Source: Streptomyces sp. NBC_00582
GTDB lineage: Bacteria > Actinomycetota > Actinomycetes > Streptomycetales > Streptomycetaceae
DNA length: 64,000 nucleotides
NCBI RefSeq assembly: GCF_036345155.1
Contig: NZ_CP107772.1
Coordinates: forward strand, 7,440,001 to 7,504,000
Reading direction: 5' to 3'
Shown here: piece after piece, positions 34,269-45,818 of the stretch
Layout of the letters: each line of letters opens with the position of its first letter
How positions within the stretch are numbered: position 1 is the first letter of the stretch
The notes under the pieces: generated by a model
What the model saw: the letters and a program-made list of their open reading frames with translations, nothing else
The model's database searches: none
Told to the model about the DNA's origin: nothing
Program-made: the position numbers and the translations under genes

Positions 34269-34922
34269 ATGCCGGTCCTGTCCGCCCGTGCCCTCCTGCT
34301 CGACATGGACGGCACCCTCGTGAACTCCGACGCGGTCGTCGAGCGGATCTGGCGGCGCTGGGCCGAACGGCACGGGCTGGACGGCGACGAGGTGATGAAG
34401 GTCGTTCACGGGCGCCAGGGGTACGCCTCGATGGCCGTGCTGCTGCCCGGCCGGCCGATGGAGCAGAACCTCGCGGACAACGCGCGGATGCTGGCGGAGG
34501 AGACCGCCGACCTGGACGGTGTCGTGCCGGTGCCGGGGGCGCCGGAGTTCCTCGCCTCGCTGCTCGCGCAGGGTGTGCCGCACGCGCTGGTGACCTCGGC
34601 GGACGTACCGCTGTCCACGGCACGAATGGGGGCGGCGGGGCTGCCGCTGCCCGAGGTGCGGATCACCGCGGAGTCGGTGGGGGCGAGCAAGCCGGATCCC
34701 GAGGGTTTCCTGAAGGGCGCGGCGGAGCTGGGCATCGCGCCGCAGGAGTGCGTGGTGTTCGAGGACTCCGGGGCGGGGATCGAGGCGGGGCGGGCCGCCG
34801 GGATGCGGGTCGTGGGGGTCGGGGCGCGGGCCGGGGCGCACGGTCCGGATGCGGTGGTGCGGGATCTGCGGGGCGTGCGGGTGGAGGCGGCGGGGGACGG
34901 GCTGCTGCTGCACGTGGGGTGA
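34269..34922 (+). CDS. HAD-family sugar phosphatase
   Basis: A 217-residue HAD hydrolase of the beta-phosphoglucomutase/DOG phosphatase subgroup. Motif I LLLDMDGTLVNSDAVVE (nucleophile D13 and acid D15 region), motif II ALVTSADV, motif III SKPDPEGFLKGAAELG and motif IV VVFEDSGAGIEAGRAAGMRVVGV are all intact, with a small helical cap between I and II (MKVVHGRQGYASM). It should dephosphorylate small sugar phosphates. ATG 34269 is preceded by GGGGAG. A tandem repeat array lies directly upstream. Confidence 0.9.
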   Translation: MPVLSARALLLDMDGTLVNSDAVVERIWRRWAERHGLDGDEVMKVVHGRQGYASMAVLLPGRPMEQNLADNARMLAEETADLDGVVPVPGAPEFLASLLAQGVPHALVTSADVPLSTARMGAAGLPLPEVRITAESVGASKPDPEGFLKGAAELGIAPQECVVFEDSGAGIEAGRAAGMRVVGVGARAGAHGPDAVVRDLRGVRVEAAGDGLLLHVG

Positions 34923-34962
34923 GGTCGCCGGCCAGGGGCGGGGCCGGGACCGGTGGCGTGTT

Positions 34963-36663
34963 CTACGGCTCCTTGGTCTCCGCCTCCAGGCTCGCCCTCG
35001 TCGCCGCCCCGTACACCCCCGGCTCGTCCTCCTGGATGCCGCGGGACCACTGGTAGTTGCGCAGGGCGGTTTCCACCTCGCTGGTGAAGGTGCCGTCGGC
35101 TTCGCTGTTGTACAGGAACAACTGGTGCAGGCGGAGCTGGAGTTCGGTGACCTCCTCGCCCTTGTCGCCCAGGCGCAGGACGGGCGCGGAGATGGTCTGC
35201 CGGCTGTCGTCGGCCTGGTTCTCGGCACCGATGGTCCCGGTGGCACGGGCCGTGGGGACGGTCGTGCTCGGGGTGGCGGAGGGCGAGGACGACGGCGGGG
35301 CGCTCGACTCCGCCGCGGTCGGCGAGGGGTTCGCGCTCTCCGAGGGGGTCGGGGCGGCGCTGGAGGGGGAGGAGGAGGTGGACTCGCTCGCCGTGGACGC
35401 GGAGGCGGCGCTGGTCGAGGTGTCGGGCACGGCGGCCCGTACGTCCTCGGGGGCGGCCTTGTCGCGTGTCGGCTTCTCGTAGCTGAACAGCCCGCTCGCG
35501 AAGCCGGCCGCGGCCACCACCGCCACGGCGGCACCGGCGGCCGCGATCACCAGAGCCCGCCGCCGTCGACCACGGGGCGGCTCCACGTCGTCGGGCTGGA
35601 TACCCCGGCCCCCATCCGGCCCCCCGAACAGACTCAGATCACTGCCACCGGTCTCGACGCCCGGGACGACCGGCTGAAACGGCCCGGCCCCGCCCGAACC
35701 GCCCGACGGGACGTGCGGGAACGGTCGTGTGCCGTCCGCCGCATCCGACGGGACGTGCGGGAACGGTCGTGTGCCGTCCGCCGCACCCGACGGGACGTGC
35801 GGGAACGGCCGGGTCCCGTCCGCGCCCCCCGGCTCGCCCGGCGGGAACGCCCCGATCCCGTCCGCCGCACCGGGCAGGACTCGCTGGAGCGGCCGCGTCT
35901 CGTCCGCGGCACCCGGCGGGACGTGGTGCCGGAGCGGTCGTGCGCCGTCCGCGGCGCCCGGCCTGCCCGGCTGGAACGGCCGCGTCTCGTCCGCGGTACC
36001 TGAGGGGACCCGCTGGAGCTGCATCGTCTCGTCGGCGGCACGCACCGCCCGCAAGGGCATGGTCGCGTCGACGGCGTTCCCCGCGGAGCCCGAACGCGGA
36101 CCGGCTCCTCCACTCGCGAAGCCACTCGCGCCCTGACCTCCTGCGGAGCCCGCGTCGGCTCCCCAGCCCGCGCCGCTTGCCGCGCCCGCACCGGCCCCTC
36201 GGTCCGCACCGGCCCCTCGGTCCGCACCGGCCCCTCGGCCCGCACCGGCCCCTCGGCCCGCACCGGCCCCCGGGCCCGCGCCGTCCCGCGACCCCCCGCT
36301 GATCCCCGAGCCCCCGTCGGCCCCGCGGCTCCCGCCGGCCCCCGGGCCGCCCTCTCGGTCGCTCGGCCGGGCTTCGTTCGGTGGGCTCGTGTTTCCTGGC
36401 GCGCCACCGGTCGGTGGCTGGGGGTCTCCGGGGCCGTCGAGTTCGACGTAGGGGCGTATGCGGAGCGGATCGAAGTCCTCCGCGGCGGCCGCCTCTGCCG
36501 TGCGGGTGTCGCGGAGGGCGTCGGACGCGCGCCGGGCGCAGGTGCAGGACGGGGTGTTGTCGGGTGCGCGCAGCGCCCCGCACTGCGGGCACGGGTGCCC
36601 CTGCGGCGGCCCCGTTCGCCCCTGCCGCCCCGTCCGTTCGCTCACCTGTTCGTCCCTCCCCAT
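34963..36663 (-). CDS. Membrane-anchored peptidoglycan-binding protein with repeat-rich cytosolic region
   Basis: A 566-residue protein. The N-terminus has a small zinc ribbon (CPQCGALRAPDNTPSCTC). A long disordered cytosolic region follows, with GAGADR repeats (18-bp DNA units) and about ten 14-residue repeats around ADETMQL, ADETRPF or ADGTRPFPHVPSG (42-bp units). One TM helix (RRRRALVIAAAGAAVAVVAAAGF) leads to a Ser/Pro/Thr-rich outer stalk and a C-terminal PG_binding_1 domain (LRLGDKGEEVTELQLRLHQL...DGTFTSEVETALRNYQ). It probably tethers the membrane to the wall. ATG 36663 follows GGAG by 5 nt. Confidence 0.82.
   Translation of the reverse strand: MGRDEQVSERTGRQGRTGPPQGHPCPQCGALRAPDNTPSCTCARRASDALRDTRTAEAAAAEDFDPLRIRPYVELDGPGDPQPPTGGAPGNTSPPNEARPSDREGGPGAGGSRGADGGSGISGGSRDGAGPGAGAGRGAGAGRGAGADRGAGADRGAGAGAASGAGWGADAGSAGGQGASGFASGGAGPRSGSAGNAVDATMPLRAVRAADETMQLQRVPSGTADETRPFQPGRPGAADGARPLRHHVPPGAADETRPLQRVLPGAADGIGAFPPGEPGGADGTRPFPHVPSGAADGTRPFPHVPSDAADGTRPFPHVPSGGSGGAGPFQPVVPGVETGGSDLSLFGGPDGGRGIQPDDVEPPRGRRRRALVIAAAGAAVAVVAAAGFASGLFSYEKPTRDKAAPEDVRAAVPDTSTSAASASTASESTSSSPSSAAPTPSESANPSPTAAESSAPPSSSPSATPSTTVPTARATGTIGAENQADDSRQTISAPVLRLGDKGEEVTELQLRLHQLFLYNSEADGTFTSEVETALRNYQWSRGIQEDEPGVYGAATRASLEAETKEP
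35690..36060. repeat. 42-bp tandem coding repeats
   Basis: Units beginning ACGTGCGGGAACGG recur every 42 bp (35711, 35753, 35795 and degenerate copies beyond), encoding 14-residue repeats in the peptidoglycan-binding protein. Confidence 0.85.
36186..36275. repeat. 18-bp tandem coding repeats
   Basis: About five copies of CCGGCCCCTCGGTCCGCA encode the GAGADR repeats of the same protein. Confidence 0.85.
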
Positions 36664-36800
36664 GAGAACTCCAGAGTTTATGCAGATCCTCCACACGGCC
36701 GACTCGCCGAGCCCCGGAATGCCTTATTCCGTGGGGATTTCCCTCGGTGTCCCGCAGGACGCGTGGGAACTCGGGAGGCCATAACCGGTCACACCGATGA

Positions 36801-39360
<2,560 letters not shown>

Positions 39361-39364
39361 CCGC

Positions 39365-39997
39365 TCATTCTGCGGAGACGGTGTGCGGGGCGCGCAACCG
39401 GATATGCGTGACGCCCGGCGAGTCCAGCACCTCGGTCTTCTCCCACTCGATGTGCCGCTCCCCGAGCCCCTCGAACAGCCGCCGCCCACCGCACGCGAGC
39501 ACCGGCACCACATGCAGCAGCAGCTCGTCCAGCCACCCGGCCCGGATGAACTGCTGCACCAGGTCCGCACCGCCCGCGAGCGAGACGTCCTTGTCCCCGG
39601 CGGCCTCCCGGGCCAGCTCCAGGGCGCGCTCGGGGCCCTCGGTCACGAAGTGGTAGGTGGTCCCGCCCTTCTTCACGACCGAGGCGCGCGGGTGGTGCGT
39701 GACGACGTACACCGGCGAGTGGAAGGGCGGTTCGTCGCCCCAGGGGATCTCCCCGCTGACGAACATGCCGTGGCCCATGACGACCGCGCCCAGCCGCTCG
39801 GTCCACGCCGCGAGCAGCTCGTCGACGGGCCCGCCCGCCCCGCCCTCCATCCCCTGCATCCGCCGGAACGTCCGCAGCCCGTAGACCCACGCGTGCAGCC
39901 GCTCCCCGCCGATGCCCAGGGGGTGCTCGGGCCCGGACCGCGGCCCTGCGACGTACCCGTCCAGCGACATGGCCAGCCGTGCGACGACCTCACCCAT
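39365..39997 (-). CDS. Dihydrofolate reductase-like protein (RibD C-terminal domain family)
   Basis: A 210-residue cytosolic protein of the RibD_C/DHFR-like fold. It starts with VARLAMSLDGYVAGP (typical strand and loop) and continues with AVVMGHGMF, YHFVTEGPERALELAREAAGDKDVSLAGGADLVQQFIRAGWLDELLLHVVPVLACGGRRLFE, the NADPH-binding half. In stand-alone form these are NADPH-dependent reductases of unknown substrate. ATG 39997 follows GAGGAGG. It ends 4 bp from the GNAT start, so they form a short operon. Confidence 0.9.
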   Translation of the reverse strand: MGEVVARLAMSLDGYVAGPRSGPEHPLGIGGERLHAWVYGLRTFRRMQGMEGGAGGPVDELLAAWTERLGAVVMGHGMFVSGEIPWGDEPPFHSPVYVVTHHPRASVVKKGGTTYHFVTEGPERALELAREAAGDKDVSLAGGADLVQQFIRAGWLDELLLHVVPVLACGGRRLFEGLGERHIEWEKTEVLDSPGVTHIRLRAPHTVSAE

Positions 39998-40180
39998 GAC
40001 GACCTCCTCGCTCGCGATCCTCGTCCCTTGTCGTTCTCTGCTCTTCACACTCCTGCGTCGAACGACGGACCGCCGGATCGACACATGGGCGTGGCCGGGT
40101 TCGGAACCCGTTTGGGCGGGGGCCGGCGGGCAACCCGGGACGGGAACCGGCCCGTGGGGCCGACACACCGGAAGGCAACC

Positions 40181-40876
40181 ATGTCCACAGGCGTGATCAT
40201 CGCTTTGATCGTGGCCGCGGCGGCCATCGTCGCCGTGGCGGCGATCCTGTCCGTGCGGGCCCGCGGCGCGCACGGCGCACGGAGCCTGAAGCAGCGCTTC
40301 GGGCCCGAGTACGACCGGGCCGTGGCCCGGCACGACGGGGACGTCGAGGCGGCCGAGCGGGAACTCGGCGGGCTCGTGGAGCGGCACGGCGGGCTGCGCG
40401 AGCGGCCGCTGGAGCCCGCGGAGCGCGAGCGGTTCGAGCAGCGCTGGACGGCCGCGCAGGAGCGGTTCGTCGACTCCCCGGGGGAGGCGGTCGCCGAGGC
40501 CGACCGGCTCCTCGCCGAGGTGGCCGGAGCCCGCGGCTACCCGGACGGCACCCGCTACGAGGAACAGCTCGCCGCGCTCACCGTCCACCACGCCCGCCAT
40601 GCGCACGGCTACCGGCGCGTGCACCGGGTGGCGGGGGTCCGGGCCGGTGTCGGGGGCGAGGCGGACCCGGGGGTCGCGAGCGGTGAACGGCGCAGCTCGG
40701 CACCCGGTACGGAGGACATGCGCGCCGCGATGCTCGAGGCCCGCGCCCTCTTCGACGACCTGGTGGGCTCTTCCCAGCGGGATTCGGCCCACCCCCGCGC
40801 CCAGCACCGCAGGACACCCGACGGCTCCTCCCACCGGCCGTGGGGCTTCCACCGCCACCAGACGAAGGAAGGGTGA
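40181..40876 (+). CDS. Membrane-anchored protein with FVDxPxxAVxxAD domain, unknown function
   Basis: A 231-residue protein with one N-terminal TM helix (GVIIALIVAAAAIVAVAAILSV, about 4-25) and a charged helical cytosolic part: LKQRFGPEYDRAVARHDGDVEAAERELGGL, RERPLEPAERERFEQRWTAAQERFVDSPGEAVAEADRLLAEVAGARGYP. The last block is shared with the C-terminal half of the next protein. The C-terminal tail is basic and polar. ATG 40181 follows GAAGG. It ends 6 bp before the next gene, so the two are cotranscribed. Confidence 0.8.
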   Translation: MSTGVIIALIVAAAAIVAVAAILSVRARGAHGARSLKQRFGPEYDRAVARHDGDVEAAERELGGLVERHGGLRERPLEPAERERFEQRWTAAQERFVDSPGEAVAEADRLLAEVAGARGYPDGTRYEEQLAALTVHHARHAHGYRRVHRVAGVRAGVGGEADPGVASGERRSSAPGTEDMRAAMLEARALFDDLVGSSQRDSAHPRAQHRRTPDGSSHRPWGFHRHQTKEG

Positions 40877-40882
40877 GGCGCG

Positions 40883-41530
40883 ATGCGTGACACGACCCAG
40901 GACTCGGAGAACCGTCGGCCCCTCACACCCATGGAGAAGGCCCAGGCGGACGCGCGCTCCCGGGCCGCCGCGGACGCCGGGACGGAGACCGGCGGCGACG
41001 AGCGCGAGGACACCGCCGACACGCGCCGGAGCGCGGCGGGACCGGTCGTGGGCGCGGCGGGCCGCCGCGGCGCGGGTACGACGGAGGGGCAGGGCGTGGC
41101 CGGCGCGTCCGGTCTCGCGGCCGGGGGAGGCGGGTCCGGCCCCCGGCCCACCACCGGGCGCGAGCGCGGCGCGGACGCCGTGGCGGGCGCCGGCGCCGAG
41201 GGTGGCGGACAGGGATCGCCGACGCACGGGTCACCGACGCACGCGTCGCCGCTGCTGGAGGACGAGACGTGCGACGAGCTCTCCTCGCGGATGCAGCGCG
41301 CCGTCGTCGGCTTCGTGGACGGCCCCCGGGACGCCGTGGCGGAGGCCGACCACGTCCTCGAGGAACTCACCGAACGCTTCACCGACGCCGTGAACCGGCA
41401 CCGCCGCACTCTGCGCGGCTCCTGGCAGCCCGCGCGGCAGGACAGCGCGGCGACCGCCCCCGACACCGAGCAGCTCCGGCTGGCCCTGCGCGACTACCGC
41501 GAACTGGCGGAGCGGCTGCTACACGTGTGA
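40883..41530 (+). CDS. Soluble partner protein sharing the FVDxPxxAVxxAD domain
   Basis: A 215-residue protein. Residues 1-120 are low-complexity (Gly/Ala/Arg/Thr-rich, GGGGSGPRPTTGRERGADAVAGAGAEGGGQGSPTHGSPTHASP). Residues 122-215 hold a helical domain, SSRMQRAVVGFVDGPRDAVAEADHVLEELTERFTDAV, clearly related to that of the preceding membrane protein, then QLRLALRDYRELAERLL. No enzyme motif is seen. The pair may interact through this shared domain. It starts 6 bp after the upstream stop. Confidence 0.78.
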   Translation: MRDTTQDSENRRPLTPMEKAQADARSRAAADAGTETGGDEREDTADTRRSAAGPVVGAAGRRGAGTTEGQGVAGASGLAAGGGGSGPRPTTGRERGADAVAGAGAEGGGQGSPTHGSPTHASPLLEDETCDELSSRMQRAVVGFVDGPRDAVAEADHVLEELTERFTDAVNRHRRTLRGSWQPARQDSAATAPDTEQLRLALRDYRELAERLLHV

Positions 41531-41965
41531 CCCGTCGCCCGCGGCCCCTCGGGGCCCATCCGCCGCCGCCCGGCGCTCCCGCCACTCCCGTACGACCGCT
41601 TCCACGTCGTACGGTTTCATGCCCAGCGGGGGGCCGGGCGGCGGCTTGAACATCATGTCGCGGAGCTTGACGTTGACGTCCGTGACGATCTTCCGGACGA
41701 TACGCTCCGAGGGTGCGGCGTACGCCGCCGCGAGGGCGTCCTCCGCCTCCTTGCGCAGGGCGAGCGACGGAGGCAGGACCGAGAGCCCCTCACGGGCCAT
41801 CTTGCCCTTGATCCACCAGAGTTCGTCGTACGAGCTGTCGGTGCCCGGCGGCAACGGCTTCCCCGCCCCCGGCAGTTGGTCGAACTCCCCACGCCGCTCG
41901 GCGTCACGGATCTGCTTGTCGACCCAGGACTCGAACGGGACACCCGGTGGCTTTCGCTCGGTCAT
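41519..41965 (-). CDS. DUF1992 (DnaJ-C28-like) protein
   Basis: A 148-residue soluble protein with the DUF1992 signature FESWVDKQIRDAERRGEFDQLPGAGKPLP, then DELWWIKGKMAREGLSVLPPSLALRKEAEDAL and RKIVTDVNVKLRDMMFKPPPGPPLGMKPYDVEAVVREWRERR. The domain is also found in the DnaJ homologue DNAJC28; its role in bacteria is unknown. Its end overlaps the convergent gene by 12 bp. Confidence 0.9.
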   Translation of the reverse strand: MTERKPPGVPFESWVDKQIRDAERRGEFDQLPGAGKPLPPGTDSSYDELWWIKGKMAREGLSVLPPSLALRKEAEDALAAAYAAPSERIVRKIVTDVNVKLRDMMFKPPPGPPLGMKPYDVEAVVREWRERRAAADGPRGAAGDGSHV

Positions 41966-42089
41966 GCCTCCATTGTGCCGGACGTGACCGGCCCGGGCGA
42001 TTTATCATGCCGCCGCTGTGCAAACACTGTTCAGCCGCTTTTCCAGTCGCCACACAGCCGTCGATTCACGGCTTCACGAAGGAGCGCAC

Positions 42090-42482
42090 GTGCTCGAACT
42101 CACCATGGCTACCGTCTCCGGGACGGAAGAGGGCGCCACGGCCGGCATGCTCATGGCCGACGCGCCCAGTGACCCGGGCGCCGTGCTGCGGGTGGGCCGG
42201 GACAAGTCCGTGTGCCGTCTCGTGACGCCCGAGGACTGGCTGTTCGTCTCCCGGGTGCACCTGGAGTTCCTGTGCGGCCCCGAGGGCACCTGGCAGGTCT
42301 CCTGGCTGCGCGGCTCGCAGGACGAGCCGTCGTCCGAAGTCCGGCTGCTCGTCGGTGAGTACGCCCAGCAGATCGCCTACGGCGGCACCGTACCGCTGCC
42401 GCGCGGCGGCTCCGGCGAGATCGTCGTCGTCGACCGCACCGGCCCGCGCAGCGTCAACGTGGGCTTCTACCACGAGATGTGA
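42090..42482 (+). CDS. FHA-like domain protein
   Basis: A 130-residue single-domain protein. VLRVGRDKSVCRLVTPEDWLFVSRVHLEFLCGPEGTWQVSWLRGSQ matches the FHA core pattern (GR near the start, then SRxHxxF), and the later strands YGGTVPLPRGGSGEIVVVDR fit the beta-sandwich. The canonical FHA Asn after the H block is not obvious, so phosphothreonine binding is uncertain. GTG 42090 follows a perfect AAGGAG at 5 nt, better than an ATG 24 codons upstream. Confidence 0.72.
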   Translation: MLELTMATVSGTEEGATAGMLMADAPSDPGAVLRVGRDKSVCRLVTPEDWLFVSRVHLEFLCGPEGTWQVSWLRGSQDEPSSEVRLLVGEYAQQIAYGGTVPLPRGGSGEIVVVDRTGPRSVNVGFYHEM

Positions 42483-42516
42483 TCCCGAGACGTAAGCCCT
42501 CGCCGGCCGTCGTGGG

Positions 42517-43188
42517 CTACGCCAGGACGCGGGCCAGCGCGAAACCGTCGTAGCCCTTCGCCCCCACCGTCTGGACCGCCGTCCCGGTCAGCCGGGGGTG
42601 GGAGCCGATCAGTTCGATGGCGGCGCGGGTGCCCCGGACGTCCCCGTCCGTGCTGCCCGCGTCGAGCACCCGCCCGCTCCGTACGACGTTGTCGACGACG
42701 ATCAGACTGCCCGTGCTGGTGAGTCTGAGCGCCCACTCCAGGTAGTGGGGGTTGTTGCCCTTGTCGGCGTCGATGAAGACCAGGTCGAACGGGGGCGGGT
42801 TCTCGTCGGCCAGCCGGGGCAGCGACTCCAGGGCCGCGCCGACCCGTACCTCCACCAGCTTGTCGAGGCCCGCGCGGGCGATGTTGCGGACGGCGACCTC
42901 CGCGTGCCGGGGGTCGTACTCCAGCGAGATCAGGCGGCCGTCGGCGGGGAGGGCGCGGGCCAGCCAGATCGTGCTGTACCCGCCGAGTGTGCCGATCTCC
43001 AGGATCGTCCGCGCGCCCTGGATCTCGGCCAGCAGCTTCAGCAGCTTGCCCTGGTTCGCGGTGACGTTGATCCTGGGGAGCCCGGCGGCCTCGCTGTCGC
43101 GCAAAGCGGCCGCGGTCACCTCGTCGTCCGGGGCGAGGTGGGCCGTGAAGTAGGCGTCGACGGCCTCCCAGACCTGCGACTCGCTCAT
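42517..43188 (-). CDS. O-methyltransferase, class I (CCoAOMT-like)
   Basis: A 223-residue SAM-dependent methyltransferase. The SAM site is ARTILEIGTLGGYSTIWLARALPADGRLISLEYDPRHAEVA (motif I and the acidic end of strand 2). FDLVFIDADKGNNPHYLEWAL has the metal-binding DADK motif of the catechol/CCoA O-methyltransferase group. VDNVVRSGRV follows, again typical. Catechol-type or small phenolic substrates are possible. Confidence 0.92.
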   Translation of the reverse strand: MSESQVWEAVDAYFTAHLAPDDEVTAAALRDSEAAGLPRINVTANQGKLLKLLAEIQGARTILEIGTLGGYSTIWLARALPADGRLISLEYDPRHAEVAVRNIARAGLDKLVEVRVGAALESLPRLADENPPPFDLVFIDADKGNNPHYLEWALRLTSTGSLIVVDNVVRSGRVLDAGSTDGDVRGTRAAIELIGSHPRLTGTAVQTVGAKGYDGFALARVLA

Positions 43189-43306
43189 GCGCTCTGCCTC
43201 CCGTGTGCCTGCGACTGGTTAGAAAGGCTAACCACTCCTGTCAACGGACCCCGCCGTGCGCGGGTTCCCCGCCCGAGGGCCCTCCGAGGTTCCCCGTCCC
43301 GCGATT

Positions 43307-45355
43307 TCACCCGTTCGGCCGAGGAGTCACGGGGAGAGTGAAGGGCTTCGGCGACGCGGGGGCGCGCGGCGGCGCGAAGGGCGGACGGGGAGGGCGCGGA
43401 GGGGCGTCGGGGGGCGTGGGCGTGGGAGTGGGCGGGTGCGGTGGGGGTGGGGGTGCTTTCCGGGCCTGTTCGGCGTGCGGGGCCTGTGGGGCGTGCGCGG
43501 CCTGTGGGGCTTGCGGGGACTGCCGCTCGGCCGGACGTGCTCGGTGGGGCCGTTGCGCGGACCGTGCGTGCCGCGCCGCCGACTGGGTCGGCTGCGGCCG
43601 AGGAGGCGTGGGCGGCATGGGCGGCATGGGCGGTACGGGTGGTACCGGTGGTACGGCGTCTGCGGTGGGGCGGGGCGGTACGTCCGCTCCGGCAGGACGC
43701 GGACGTGTGGTCGGCCTCGGAGGTAAGCCGCCGCCGACGGGGCGTGCGACCGGTTCCGGCGGCACGACCGCCCCGGCCGGGCGAGCGGTCGGCATCGGGG
43801 GGACATCGGGTGTCATGGGGCGTGTCGCCGGTGCCGGAGGGGCACCGGGGGCGATGGGGCGTGTCGCCGGTGCCGGAGGGACACCGGGGGCGGTGGGACG
43901 TGCGGTGGGTTTCGGGGGGACCGCGGGGGCGGACCGCCCCGGAGCCCCTGCCGGGGCCCCGCCCGGAGCCCCTGCCGACGTACCGCTCGCAGTCTCCGCC
44001 GGTCCGCCCGTCGGTGTCTCCGCCGTAGTCCCCGCCGGTCGGCTCGTCGGTGTCTCTGCCGTAGCCCCCGTCGGTCGGCCTGTCGGTGTCTCTGCCGTGG
44101 TTCCTGCCGGTCGGCCTGTCGGCATCTCCGCCGTGGTCCCTGCCGGTGGCACCGCCGGTGGCGCCGACGGGTGGCCCGAGGCGTGGCGTGGGCCCGGCTG
44201 GGGCCCTCGGTCGGAGCGGCGCTTGCGGAGGGCGAGGGTGACGGATGCCGTGACGGTGACGGTGAGGCCGCCGATCACCGTCAGCAGCCAGGCCGGTATG
44301 CCGAGCACCCTGAGCAGCCGGTCCTCGTAGATCACCTGGCGGAACGCGGTGTCGGCGGGCGCCCGCCGCAGCACGTGGTCCCCGGAGATCGCCGAGGGGC
44401 GCGGGAAGTCCTGGGCGACAGCCGTCAGGAACGGCGTGCCCTTCGCCAGCTCCCCCAGCGGACCGCCGGTGGAGCCGCCGACGCGGCCCGCGAAGGTGAC
44501 GCGGGGCCGCTCGCCGCCGATCCGGGCCGCCGGTTCCATGCGGTGCGCGGCGAGGACGTACAGGCCCAGCGACTGCGGGGTGGTCGCGAGCCGGGACAGC
44601 CGCATCGGGTAGACGGGGGCGTCGGCGGCGAAGGTGAGGTGCAGCGGCTGGAGCTCGCCGGCCAGGAAGCTCCCGGCGGTCTGCGGGGCCAGCTTGACGG
44701 CGACGTACTCCCACCGCCGTTCGACGTACGGCTTGAGGGCGGTCGCGAGGCGGGGCGGCAAGGAGAAGTCGTGGGAGCTCAGCCAGTCGTCGAGGGCGGC
44801 CGGATCGGTGGCGGTGAGCCGGGTCACGTCGAACGGCCCGAGCCGCTCGCGCCCGACCACGCCCACCTCGGCGTCGCCGCGCGGCGGAAGCGGCGGACCT
44901 CTGCGACCGCCGTCCCCCGTGGTCAGCGGCCAGTCGCCGTCCTGCGGCCAGAAGTGGGTGCGGGTGCGCTCGACGGGGGCGGTGGCGGAGGCCAGCTGGT
45001 CGAAGAGTTCCGCGTCGCCGAGCTCGACCGTCGCCCGCCGCGGGACCGGCATGATCCAGGCGGCCCGTTCGGCGTCGCCGCCGACCCGCAGGCTCATGAT
45101 GATCTGTTCCCGCTCGCCGTCCCAGCGCACGACGGACACCTCCCGGCCGACCGTGAGCTGCCGTCCGTCGCCCGGGACCAGGGCACCGCAGGCGCAGGCG
45201 TACGCCGGTGCGACGAGCGACCCGAGCTGGAGCGCCAGCAGCGCCAGGAGGACGGCCACGACCCGCGCGTACGCCCGCGCCCCGGCGTCCCGGCGCGCCA
45301 GCCGCCGTCTCGCGCGCCCTCTCGGTGAACCGATCGTGCCGACCAAGCCGCCCAT
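43307..45355 (-). CDS. DUF2330 membrane protein with a long Pro/Thr-rich tail
   Basis: A 682-residue protein. A signal or TM segment ends in PAYACACGALVP; the outer domain (about 60-350) has the DUF2330 pattern: REVSVVRWDGEREQIIMSLRV, AAWIMPVPRRATVELGD, LDDWLSSHDFSLPPRLATALKPYVERRWEYVAVKLAP and LTFAADAPVYPMRLSRLA. A second TM helix (LLTVIGGLTVTVTASVTLALRKRR) leads to a 270-residue disordered cytosolic tail of repeats such as GRPAGTTAETPT (36-bp units). ATG 45355 has GGAGGGG upstream; the frame stays open 40 codons further. Function unknown. Confidence 0.8.
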   Translation of the reverse strand: MGGLVGTIGSPRGRARRRLARRDAGARAYARVVAVLLALLALQLGSLVAPAYACACGALVPGDGRQLTVGREVSVVRWDGEREQIIMSLRVGGDAERAAWIMPVPRRATVELGDAELFDQLASATAPVERTRTHFWPQDGDWPLTTGDGGRRGPPLPPRGDAEVGVVGRERLGPFDVTRLTATDPAALDDWLSSHDFSLPPRLATALKPYVERRWEYVAVKLAPQTAGSFLAGELQPLHLTFAADAPVYPMRLSRLATTPQSLGLYVLAAHRMEPAARIGGERPRVTFAGRVGGSTGGPLGELAKGTPFLTAVAQDFPRPSAISGDHVLRRAPADTAFRQVIYEDRLLRVLGIPAWLLTVIGGLTVTVTASVTLALRKRRSDRGPQPGPRHASGHPSAPPAVPPAGTTAEMPTGRPAGTTAETPTGRPTGATAETPTSRPAGTTAETPTGGPAETASGTSAGAPGGAPAGAPGRSAPAVPPKPTARPTAPGVPPAPATRPIAPGAPPAPATRPMTPDVPPMPTARPAGAVVPPEPVARPVGGGLPPRPTTRPRPAGADVPPRPTADAVPPVPPVPPMPPMPPTPPRPQPTQSAARHARSAQRPHRARPAERQSPQAPQAAHAPQAPHAEQARKAPPPPPHPPTPTPTPPDAPPRPPRPPFAPPRAPASPKPFTLPVTPRPNG
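44010..44165. repeat. 36-bp tandem coding repeats
   Basis: Units starting GTCGGTGTCTCTGCC recur every 36 bp (44010, 44046, 44082, 44118 and a partial copy) and encode 12-residue repeats in the tail of the DUF2330 protein. Confidence 0.85.
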
Positions 45356-45818
45356 GTGCCGCAGCCCCTCCGTGGTCCGTCGTCGTCTCTCGCCGTCGTC
45401 CGTCGTCCGTCGTCCGTCGTCGAAGTCGTCGTCCGCCGATGCCGGTCCTTGCCCGTCGCTGTCCATCTTCGCCACGCTTTGTGGTACCTGCTCGTCCCTG
45501 TCCGCTCGTTCACGTCCCGCAGCCGTCCCGCTGCCCTCGGTGTCGTACGGGCGTACGGGCGTACGACGGTACGGCTGAAGCGGGCGTTCCGTTCGTGGGA
45601 AGTGCCGGTTCCGGCCGTGCTGTGACCCACATCGCGCCCTGCGGAGGCAACCTCACCCCCGGCGCACTATCGTCTTCCGGACAAAAGGAGGGCCGACGTC
45701 AGGTGAAGCCGGGATGGCCTGCGTCTCTCTCCGGGGGCGGTGCGAGCCACATAGGGTTCGTCCAGGGAACACCCACGTAACGGACACGTGGCAGGACGGG
45801 GCGGGAGGCCGACGAGGC
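45356..45818. other. Intergenic region with short tandem repeats
   Basis: About 460 bp between divergent genes. It holds nearly four copies of the 7-mer GTCGTCC (45394-45420) and a run of CGTACGGG repeats (about 45546-45580). Both promoters must lie here, but I see no clear -35/-10 pair and no further gene. Confidence 0.5.
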
